From contig JAKBSX010000107.1 of NCBI GenBank assembly GCA_021844725.1, positions 1 to 6,193 of the forward strand: a stretch of 6,193 bases of DNA, read 5' to 3'. Below are positions 1 to 4,226 of the stretch, one piece after another (within the stretch, counting starts at the first letter, position 1; every line of letters starts with the position of its first letter). This DNA comes from Actinomycetes bacterium. Its GTDB lineage: Bacteria; Actinomycetota; Acidimicrobiia; Acidimicrobiales; Acidimicrobiaceae. The position numbers and the translations under genes were made by a program. Under the pieces are notes generated by a model that did not search any database, had not been told where the DNA came from, and saw nothing but the letters and a program-made list of their open reading frames with translations.

Positions 1-2
1 CG

Positions 3-98
3 ATCTTACGAACACGACTAGACGAAAATAGCAATAATGACATGCTGAACAGCCTGTTTAGCGAAGCTGCGATTTTAGCCTTACCAGGAACAATGTAA
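3..98 (+). CDS. C-terminal end of an unidentified protein (partial, 5' truncated by window edge)
   Basis: An open frame runs from the first bases of the window to a TAA at 96-98, giving 31 residues that end in ALPGTM. The other two + frames hit stops within the first 31 bases. The composition (LDENSNNDMLNSLF, then a short hydrophobic tail) is protein-like, but the fragment is too short to assign to a family. The stop lies inside a small AT hairpin (95-110), and the 40-bp repeat R1 begins about 55 bases downstream. If real, this gene marks the left border of the accessory block. It could be a chance open frame because only 32 codons are visible. Confidence 0.4.
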   Translation: MLRTRLDENSNNDMLNSLFSEAAILALPGTM

Positions 99-110
99 AA
101 CAGATTTTAC
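95..110. repeat. short AT-rich inverted repeat at the end of the leftmost gene
   Basis: GTAAAA and TTTTAC form perfect 6-base arms around a 4-base loop (caga), overlapping the TAA stop of the partial gene. The stem is nearly all A-T and no clear T run follows, so it is a poor intrinsic terminator. It may be chance. Confidence 0.25.
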
Positions 111-152
111 TAAATACCGATGTTAACCTGCTATTTCTGTTCACTAGTGTTC

Positions 153-192
153 ATAGGCGTTTATAGGTAATATTTTGCCAACTACCGACCAA
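153..192 (+). repeat. 40-bp direct repeat R1, candidate recombination site (left copy)
   Basis: About 34 of 40 aligned positions match 3163-3201 in the same orientation: ATAGGCGTT, then GGTA, then TTTTGCCAACT, then CCGACCAA. The right half contains AACTACC. The other copy contains GGTAGTT on the left. Together they suggest an inverted core GGTAGTT-TTTGCC-AACTACC, with 7-base arms and a 6-base centre, resembling tyrosine-recombinase core sites. In this copy the left arm has decayed to GGTAATA and one extra base is present. The pair encloses about 3 kb of accessory genes. That it is an attachment site is inference; a dispersed intergenic repeat is the main alternative. Confidence 0.5.
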
Positions 193-212
193 CTACCGAC
201 CAACTACCGACC
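180..212 (+). repeat. three tandem 11-bp units AACTACCGACC
   Basis: Three exact head-to-tail copies of AACTACCGACC at 180-190, 191-201 and 202-212, followed by AA. The first unit is the right half of repeat R1. The second copy of R1 at 3163 has only one unit (AACTCCCGACC), so the tandem expansion is specific to this copy. It could be replication slippage or an array of protein-binding half-sites. Confidence 0.85.
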
Positions 213-222
213 AAAGGTTGAG

Positions 223-570
223 TCAATCCCTCGGCTGCTGGCTGAGGTCCACGATGATTGCGGAAAGCTTAGGCTTGTAAATATCGTATTCAGGAGGAAG
301 CCCTGCGACCCAACGAATGTGAGGGTGAAAAATGCAGTGGTACAACTTTACGGATGGAAGGAGATAAATAGCCACGCCGGGGTGGTCACGTGCTGTCTCA
401 AATTCGATAGTACTCGCACCACATCCAGATTCATCCCATCCGTGTTGCTCGTAGTCCCATTCAAAAGAGACAAGCCCAAGCCGGCTCGCCATCTTTATCA
501 CGTCGCAGAAGTCTGGTCTACGGAAACTTTCTGCAATCCAATCGCACGATTTTTGCTCTACTTCATTCAA
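223..570 (-). CDS. hypothetical protein, 115 residues
   Basis: I do not recognise the family. The frame starts at a TTG at 568-570 (no in-frame ATG or GTG between it and the upstream TAA) and ends with TGA at 223-225, just after the tandem repeats. The product is mildly acidic and rich in aromatic residues, histidine and cysteine, with a central FEWDYEQHGWDE stretch and hydrophobic patches such as GVAIYLLP and LSAIIVDL. It reads as a small soluble alpha/beta protein without signal peptide or membrane segment. No good ribosome binding site is seen, so the start may have been lost or lie elsewhere. The opposite strand is also open (175-699), but that translation has the look of an antisense shadow and begins inside the tandem repeat. 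The gene is divergent from the membrane protein gene to its right. Confidence 0.5.
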   Translation of the reverse strand: MNEVEQKSCDWIAESFRRPDFCDVIKMASRLGLVSFEWDYEQHGWDESGCGASTIEFETARDHPGVAIYLLPSVKLYHCIFHPHIRWVAGLPPEYDIYKPKLSAIIVDLSQQPRD

Positions 571-629
571 GCTACTGTGGTGGGTCGTTACAACGGGTTG
601 TTATCTCCCACGCAGAAGTCTTCTCCCTC

Positions 630-1538
630 GTGCCTACGAGCCGCTATTCCTGCACCTCCGTTAACGCCAAAATGCTCTCATTACCCGGGAGCATTCTAAA
701 AAGAATACGTCTCGTGATTGAGGTGCTAAAAGGCCTTAAAGCGCGGCCCGATGAATATAGCAAAGGGTCTTATAAGCAGAATCGCAACGGATCGAGCGCC
801 ACTGAAGACACCCATGACACTTCAGAACACAAAAATGAAAGCAAAAGCACTGTCGATGACTCCATACCTGACAATTACAGGTTAAGCATCCCACTGGACG
901 CGATTCTCGAAGACTCACCAGCCAGCGGGGGGCATTGCGCAAGCAAAACATCCAAAATTCAGAATTATGACCGCCACGTTGACAGGACATATCTGGATTT
1001 CAGAACTTCATTGCTCGACAACGTGACTGAAGAAAACATTCTGTCGGCCAAAATAGATGTGGTTCTGCGTCCCGCTTTCCACGGCGGGCTCCGTAGTGGC
1101 CTATGGATGACAGTGTTTGCCTGGATAGTGCTTCTGATCTTACTGGCTGTGAGCGGATTGTCCAAGTTTGGCCATCCCCAATCTTTTACGGCCAGTAAGT
1201 CAGCCGTTGGCTCAAACAACGCCATTATTGCCCCGCTGCTAGTGACTATTATTACTACGTTCCTGGCTGCCATTATCCGGCCAGAGGAACATTTGCTGGC
1301 AACTGAGGTACAGTCTTGCTACAAAATTCGTCTATCAATAACTGGGACAATTATTTTTTTTATTGCATTGTTCTATGCCATAGGTTTGACCGGCTGGATT
1401 ATGTTAATCTTGTTAGCAGTCGGAGTTGTCGTTACCTCTGTGACTTTAACTTTCACGCGTAAGTCAGCTAGCCATTCGAAGAAGCGGATCAACGTAAGAC
1501 AGTCCGACAAGCGTACCAATTTCAAACCTCAAGATTGA
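630..1538 (+). CDS. hypothetical membrane protein with four C-terminal transmembrane helices
   Basis: The product is up to 302 residues. The first 150 or so are hydrophilic and presumably cytoplasmic: a basic stretch (LKRIRLVIEVLKGLKARP, about 22-40), a polar, probably disordered segment (about 45-80), and a segment ending VVLRPAFHGGLRSG. Four hydrophobic helices follow at about 158-178, 197-216, 234-253 and 255-275, then a lysine/arginine-rich tail, which suggests both ends lie inside the cell. The turn IIRPEEHLL after helix 2 recalls the 'RPGEH' turn of many actinobacterial membrane proteins of unknown function. The start is uncertain: GTG at 630 or ATG at 672, neither with a clear Shine-Dalgarno. 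No enzymatic motif is visible, so I assign no function. It is followed on the same strand by the 112-residue gene after a 96-base gap. Confidence 0.75.
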   Translation: MPTSRYSCTSVNAKMLSLPGSILKRIRLVIEVLKGLKARPDEYSKGSYKQNRNGSSATEDTHDTSEHKNESKSTVDDSIPDNYRLSIPLDAILEDSPASGGHCASKTSKIQNYDRHVDRTYLDFRTSLLDNVTEENILSAKIDVVLRPAFHGGLRSGLWMTVFAWIVLLILLAVSGLSKFGHPQSFTASKSAVGSNNAIIAPLLVTIITTFLAAIIRPEEHLLATEVQSCYKIRLSITGTIIFFIALFYAIGLTGWIMLILLAVGVVVTSVTLTFTRKSASHSKKRINVRQSDKRTNFKPQD

Positions 1539-1553
1539 GGGAGCGAGGATTGT

Positions 1554-1609
1554 CCCAACCAAACCCAGTGTAGGGCTAGCCTTTGGAAGCTGTAGCCAAG
1601 TTGGTGGGG
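1554..1609 (+). repeat. nested inverted repeat between two co-directional genes
   Basis: Outer arms CCCAACCAA (1554-1562) and TTGGTGGGG (1601-1609) pair at 8 of 9 positions. Inner arms GGCTA (1574-1578) and TAGCC (1593-1597) pair perfectly. A transcript could fold into a long stem with an internal loop. No T run follows, so it is not a standard intrinsic terminator. It lies 15 bases after the membrane gene's stop and 25 before the next start, so it could act as an RNA structure or a binding site. Chance cannot be excluded. Confidence 0.35.
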
Positions 1610-1634
1610 GTCCCGACGCTTATTAGGATGTTTG

Positions 1635-1973
1635 ATGCTTCAGCGACAAGATGCAAAAAGCTTGGCACTTTTTGAGGCTATCCAAGCAAAATTAGCGCAT
1701 TCACCCGATTGGCGAGTTTACCTTCAAGATGCCAGGGATTGGGCAGGTATGGTCTTCAATGAACGTCGAAACGACATATATCTTGGAGAATGGGTCAAGC
1801 TTTTAGATGATGCACTGGCTTCTGGTCAAGGATTATCGAACCTATGTGCCATGATGTTATCTCATGAGCAGCATGTCATCGATATGAGAAGTAGCTCTCC
1901 GTTTGCTAGCGTCTTGACATCCAAGGAACGCACGGAGGTGCTGCTGACGTTTCGGGGAATCGATGTTCGGTAA
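1635..1973 (+). CDS. hypothetical protein, 112 residues
   Basis: The start is set at ATG 1635, which has an AGGA ribosome binding site (1625-1628) six bases upstream; a TTG just before it is less likely. The protein is soluble and probably largely helical, with tryptophans in DWRVYL, DWAGMVFNERRN and EWVKLLDD, and ends with IDMRSSSPFASVLTSKERTEVLLTF. The pattern 'MR-S-SPFA-VL---ER' feels familiar from uncharacterised actinobacterial proteins, but I cannot name a family or function. No signal peptide or membrane helix. It shares strand with the membrane protein gene, and the 96-base gap holds a nested inverted repeat, so co-transcription is possible but not shown. It converges on the HTH gene. 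Confidence 0.75.
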   Translation: MLQRQDAKSLALFEAIQAKLAHSPDWRVYLQDARDWAGMVFNERRNDIYLGEWVKLLDDALASGQGLSNLCAMMLSHEQHVIDMRSSSPFASVLTSKERTEVLLTFRGIDVR

Positions 1974-2003
1974 AGAGATCAGCGTTTAGGGATGATTTAC
2001 GCG

Positions 2004-2013
2004 GTCTATAGAC
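2004..2013. repeat. 10-bp perfect palindrome in the convergent intergenic region
   Basis: GTCTATAGAC is its own reverse complement. It sits in the 130-base gap between the convergent genes ending at 1973 and 2104, where I see no terminator with a T run. The TCTATA core recurs in the AT-rich cluster at 3074-3136, which is the only reason to note it. Confidence 0.3.
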
Positions 2014-2103
2014 GTCTCTCTAACTCGGAAAATGTAAATTCAGGAGTGTTTGTGCTGGTACGGTTACAAAACCTAGCGTGTCTCGGAAATTGACTAATTG
2101 ACA

Positions 2104-2643
2104 TCAAATCGCTTGCATTACCGAGTCCTTTAGCCTCTCGAGTTTAAGCGACTCTTGCGCGCCTGTGGGGCCCAGGATGTCATAAGCGTGTAGTAGATGG
2201 TTTGCTGCTGCAATGATGCGGGCTTCATCGTTGCCGACTAAGGGCATTCCGTAATTTTTTGCCAACCATCGGGCTACTTCAGCCCACGAGTATAGCGCCC
2301 AGTTATCAGCAGAGAGAGGAGTAGGGAATCCGCCAGGGCCGCGCGTTCCCCGTGCCAGTTTGCGCACAGACTCGTAAGTCCGGCCAAGTCGAGTTGCGAT
2401 AGTTTTCAGGGATACGAGATCTTCTTCTTCAATTCCAACCACTCTGAAACCAGCCCGCTTTACGTCTTCTGCTACACTCACTATGGCGTCGACAAGAGAA
2501 TCGCTTTCTCTATTAACTCTCAAGATGCACTGACCTTTTCTTGTCTCTGGACTCGTGTCGTCGAGGCCCGCTTCGAAGATCTTGTCGTATTCGTCATCAG
2601 TGGGCATACGATCGAGGATCGCTGTAAACTCGTAGTGATTCAT
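2104..2643 (-). CDS. helix-turn-helix DNA-binding protein, partner of the HicA-like protein (candidate antitoxin)
   Basis: A 179-residue protein. The N-terminal part (about 1-72) reads as an alpha/beta domain: a strand at HYEFTAIL, a 'DD-EYDKIFEAGLDDTS' segment, a strand at GQCILRVNRES, a helix at SLVDAIVSVAEDVKRAG, and a strand at FRVVGIE. A helix-turn-helix follows at about 76-97 (LVSLKTIATRLGRTYESVRKLA). Next comes GPGGFPTP with a YSWAEVARWLAKNYG helix, as in AlpA/MerR-like folders that read a promoter. The C-terminal 40 residues are helical. ATG 2643 is supported by AGAAAGGAG overlapping the stop of the upstream gene, so translation is probably coupled. Proteins of this architecture commonly sit next to the small HicA-like protein, as here. 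An antitoxin or autorepressor role is inferred from pairing and the HTH, not demonstrated. Confidence 0.85.
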   Translation of the reverse strand: MNHYEFTAILDRMPTDDEYDKIFEAGLDDTSPETRKGQCILRVNRESDSLVDAIVSVAEDVKRAGFRVVGIEEEDLVSLKTIATRLGRTYESVRKLARGTRGPGGFPTPLSADNWALYSWAEVARWLAKNYGMPLVGNDEARIIAAANHLLHAYDILGPTGAQESLKLERLKDSVMQAI

Positions 2644-2648
2644 TTTCT

Positions 2649-2879
2649 TTACTCCTTTCTGTGATCATGCTCGTCGGCAAATCTGCCGATTGAAGCGGCG
2701 TGATTTTCCGGTACCCGAGGGGTCGACCAAACTGATTTTCTTTCACCACATACTGTGCAGCGGATGACTCCCCATTGATGACTTTTGTTGTGAGTTCTTG
2801 TCACTTCAAAAGTTGATTTATCAACTGCCGAGATTGCATCAGCAATTGGTTTCTTGGGGTGCCTTCCTCTTGATACCAA
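2649..2879 (-). CDS. small HicA-like protein (candidate toxin of a two-gene module)
   Basis: A 76-residue basic protein: SRGRHPKKPIADAI (3-16), a helix with positive charge, a strand TFEVTRTH, then SHQWGVIRCTVCGERKSVWSTP with H34, C41 and C44, then PENHAASIGRF (N59, H60). The order helix-strand-His-strand-strand-helix matches the small HicA-type double-stranded-RNA-binding fold, in which a single histidine is catalytic for mRNA cleavage. H34 in the 'GH-W' position is the natural candidate. The CxxC pair is a variant feature that could bind metal. The start is TTG 2879; an in-frame TAG lies three codons upstream and there is no ATG. No Shine-Dalgarno is visible, so initiation may be leaderless. 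The HTH gene begins 5 bases after its stop. RNase activity is inference. Confidence 0.75.
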   Translation of the reverse strand: MVSRGRHPKKPIADAISAVDKSTFEVTRTHNKSHQWGVIRCTVCGERKSVWSTPRVPENHAASIGRFADEHDHRKE

Positions 2880-2890
2880 AAAACCAGTCT

Positions 2891-2920
2891 ATCTTAGTGG
2901 TGTGACTATGCAACATGCAA
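2891..2920 (-). promoter_or_regulatory. possible promoter of the HicA-like/HTH operon
   Basis: On the minus strand, TTGCAT (2915-2920) and TAAGAT (2891-2896) are separated by 18 bases. The match to the -35 consensus is 3 of 6 and to the -10 is 4 of 6. Transcription would start within a few bases of the TTG codon at 2879, which fits the lack of a ribosome binding site. Weak evidence by eye. Confidence 0.25.
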
Positions 2921-2926
2921 TTGTTG
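2911..2926. promoter_or_regulatory. possible operator: inverted repeat CAACA-N6-TGTTG
   Basis: CAACA (2911-2915) and TGTTG (2922-2926) form a perfect 5-base inverted repeat around TGCAAT, overlapping the candidate -35 of the operon encoding an HTH protein. Position and symmetry suit an autoregulatory operator; short arms make chance possible. Confidence 0.25.
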
Positions 2927-3162
2927 TAAACCTTGTTCGCTGACTATGATTGCCACGGTGGTTGCCAAAGCATCCAAGTCAAGCGAGCAACAAGCAACAA
3001 AAAACATGCCCCCAACAACCCGGCCAGAGATCGCATAATACCAGGTAAAGGCATCAAACTGCTAGGCAAATATATATATAGTTCTATATATTAAATATCG
3101 ATAATTCTATGTAATAGTTATAGACAGAAATCTATAAGCGGAGTGCCAGGGCGGGGTGTTGG
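2927..3162. other. gene-free region with an AT-rich half
   Basis: No convincing gene is seen here on either strand. The left part (2927-3060) is ordinary in composition with short direct repeats (GCAACAA twice near 2986-3000). The right part (3068-3136) is strongly AT-rich with several inverted repeats, listed separately. The region ends at the repeat R1', so it may be the regulatory or recombination end of the left block. Confidence 0.5.
3074..3136. repeat. AT-rich cluster of TCTATA-type inverted repeats
   Basis: ATATATAG and CTATATAT form a perfect 8-base inverted repeat with a 2-base centre (3074-3091). TATAGA and TCTATA form a perfect 6-base inverted repeat with a 6-base loop (3119-3136). 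A further TTCTATG lies between them. The TCTATA/G word therefore occurs about five times in both orientations within 63 bases, ending about 27 bases before repeat R1'. Such clusters can be arm-type sites for a recombinase, iterons or a melting region. Low-complexity AT sequence generates such symmetry easily. Confidence 0.45.
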
Positions 3163-3201
3163 ATAGGCGTTCAGGGGTAGTTTTTGCCAACTCCCGACCA
3201 A
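3163..3201 (+). repeat. 39-bp direct repeat R1', candidate recombination site (right copy)
   Basis: Second copy of the element at 153-192, same orientation, about 34 of 40 aligned positions identical with one gap. Here the left arm GGTAGTT is intact, the centre is TTTGCC and the right arm is AACTCCC (one mismatch to perfect symmetry). Only one 11-bp unit follows instead of three. It ends 10 bases before the severed gene 3' end at 3212, so two kinds of direct repeat meet here. Function is inferred. Confidence 0.5.
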
Positions 3202-3211
3202 ATATGGTTCG

Positions 3212-3274
3212 CTAAGACCTCTCATACTTAACACCTCCGCTATAGAGCTTTCTCCGGATTCGGCTCTTTCCGAC
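3212..3274 (-). pseudogene. severed 3' end of a gene (direct repeat R2)
   Basis: Reading the minus strand, codons for VGKSRIRRKLY, then SGGVKYERS and a TAG stop reproduce the last 20 residues of the partial gene at 5993-6193, with R to S as the only residue change. 57 of 63 bases are identical. Five of the six differences are silent third-position changes, so the two copies diverged while coding, rather than by recent duplication. Upstream of V the similarity stops abruptly. The frame continues open to 3427 on this strand, but it there runs antisense through the antitoxin gene and is not credible coding. This is the footprint expected where a mobile block entered the 3' end of a gene, or a remnant of a lost paralogue. 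Confidence 0.75.
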
Positions 3275-3305
3275 GCCAGTTTTCAAGGAACAACATCTTA
3301 AGTAG

Positions 3306-3317
3306 ATCACGCGTGAT
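3306..3317. promoter_or_regulatory. 12-bp perfect palindrome, probable operator of the phd/vapC operon
   Basis: ATCACGCGTGAT is perfectly self-complementary and ends 12 bases before the antitoxin ATG. Phd- and VapB-type antitoxins repress their own promoters through such palindromes. A TACACT at 3317-3322 could be the -10, which would place transcription start at or near the ATG and explain the missing ribosome binding site. Confidence 0.5.
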
Positions 3318-3329
3318 ACACTTTTATTC

Positions 3330-3566
3330 ATGGGAGATGTCAATATAAGAGAATTGCGAAACCATGGTGGAGAGGTGATAGATCGCGTGGCCGGCGGAGA
3401 AGTGATCACCATAACTCGCTCTGGCAAACCTGTAGCCGAATTGAAGCCGCTACTAAGTGGGGCCTTATCGGCTGAAGTAGCGATATCTAGACGTCGACTG
3501 CTTCCTACCGTCGATCATGATTTATTTCGAGCTGATATAGATCAAGTTCTGGATCCATCTATATGA
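3330..3566 (+). CDS. Phd/YefM-family antitoxin
   Basis: A 78-residue antitoxin. The N-terminal DNA-binding region has the family pattern: VNIRELRNHGGEVIDRVAGGE, then VITITRSGKPVAELKPL (about 4-42). This forms the dimer that binds the operator. The C-terminal tail (about 43-78, with ISRRRLLP and VDHDLFRADIDQVLDP) is the part that wraps and blocks the toxin in this family. The length is normal. ATG 3330 is the natural start because family members begin only two or three residues before the 'VNIREL' motif. No Shine-Dalgarno precedes it, so initiation may be leaderless. The stop overlaps the toxin start in an ATGA (3563-3566), typical of a coupled toxin-antitoxin operon. The 12-bp palindrome just upstream is the likely autoregulatory site. 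Confidence 0.92.
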   Translation: MGDVNIRELRNHGGEVIDRVAGGEVITITRSGKPVAELKPLLSGALSAEVAISRRRLLPTVDHDLFRADIDQVLDPSI

Positions 3567-3997
3567 CTGCTGAGAATCGATTCGCCGTAGGAATCGTCGA
3601 CACCTCAACTCTTTTAGTACTTGGACAACTTCAAAATGCGAACGACCTACCCAAAGAGCTAATGATAACCGCAGTGACTCTTGCAGAGCTTTCCGTGGGT
3701 CCACTAGTTGCCAGCAACGAGCGTGAACGAGCGGAAAGACAGGCACACCTTCAACAAGCCGAAGCAGATTTCGATCCGTTGCCCTTTGATGCTGAAGCTG
3801 CAAGAGCATTTGGAAGAGTAGCTGCCTCTCTACGCCGCATAGGCCGTAAAACCTCGGCTCGAGCGTACGACGCAATGATCGCGGCAACAGCGATATCTAA
3901 TAACCTCCCTCTCTTCACCTGTAACCCGTCGGATTTTATCGGCATAGATGATTTAAATGTATTTTCTGTTCCGTTGCCAGAAATGCAAACGGAGTGA
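3563..3997 (+). CDS. vapC: VapC-family toxin, PIN-domain ribonuclease
   Basis: A 144-residue PIN-domain protein. VapC toxins are magnesium-dependent RNases that cleave tRNA or rRNA and stop translation. The acidic active site is visible: D13 (IVDTST), E42 (TLAELSVG), D103 (SARAYDAMIAATAI) and D124 in the CNPSDF motif, with N121 nearby. All expected residues are present, so it should be active. The first ATG shares four bases with the antitoxin stop, so production is coupled and antitoxin is made first. The RxYDAxIAATA and TCNPxDF stretches are typical of actinobacterial VapC proteins. In this operon the partner is a Phd-type rather than AbrB-type antitoxin, a common combination. The intact module may stabilise the block it sits in. 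Confidence 0.92.
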   Translation: MTAENRFAVGIVDTSTLLVLGQLQNANDLPKELMITAVTLAELSVGPLVASNERERAERQAHLQQAEADFDPLPFDAEAARAFGRVAASLRRIGRKTSARAYDAMIAATAISNNLPLFTCNPSDFIGIDDLNVFSVPLPEMQTE

Positions 3998-4044
3998 GCA
4001 GTAAAATTGACAATATGGAGGCTGACATTGAACTGTATTTGTTC

Positions 4045-4078
4045 CAATCCGGATTGAGTGAGTTGTAGATTGCTCAAT
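4045..4078. repeat. palindrome and hairpin downstream of vapC
   Basis: CAATCCGGATTG (4045-4056) is a perfect 12-bp palindrome. Its right half also pairs in a second way: ATTGAG (4053-4058) with CTCAAT (4073-4078) around a 14-base loop. It lies about 50 bases after the toxin stop in the otherwise gene-free stretch 3998-4192. A terminator role is possible but no T run follows; a protein-binding site is the alternative. Confidence 0.35.
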
Positions 4079-4194
4079 TGTGACCCGAATTTTCGAGATG
4101 GGAACAGTTCCTGCGGAGGATGGGAGTACGAAGAATCCCGCGCCTGTCGTCTCGTGACCCCAGCGACTCGCTTGCGATGAATTTACTCAACCTA

Positions 4195-4214
4195 CTAGTA
4201 GTCCGTTCCGCTAA
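4195..4214 (+). repeat. left terminal inverted repeat of the IS
   Basis: CTAGTAGTCCGTTCCGCTAA pairs with the reverse complement of 5427-5446 at 19 of 20 positions (C versus T at position 9). It directly follows the TA target at 4193-4194 and is the end nearest the transposase stop. Confidence 0.93.
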
Positions 4215-4226
4215 ACACGATACATG

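Noticed and set aside
175..699. 174-codon + strand open frame
   Set aside because: It begins at a TTG by the tandem repeat, reads through it, and has an antisense-like composition. It overlaps the more protein-like minus frame 223-570 and the start of the membrane gene.
2250..2275. GTAATTTTTTGCCAACC inside the HTH gene resembling the R1 core
   Set aside because: It encodes the conserved WLAKNYG helix of the HTH protein and lacks the right-hand arm, so the resemblance is best explained by chance.
2946..3038. 30-codon ATG frame in the gene-free region
   Set aside because: No ribosome binding site, short, and low-complexity; nothing supports translation.
3275..3427. Minus-strand extension of the R2 fragment as a 71-residue gene
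   Set aside because: Upstream of 3274 it loses similarity to the right-edge gene and runs antisense through the well-supported antitoxin gene.
3751..4077. 108-codon minus-strand frame over vapC
   Set aside because: Antisense shadow of the PIN-domain gene, whose catalytic residues are all present on the other strand.
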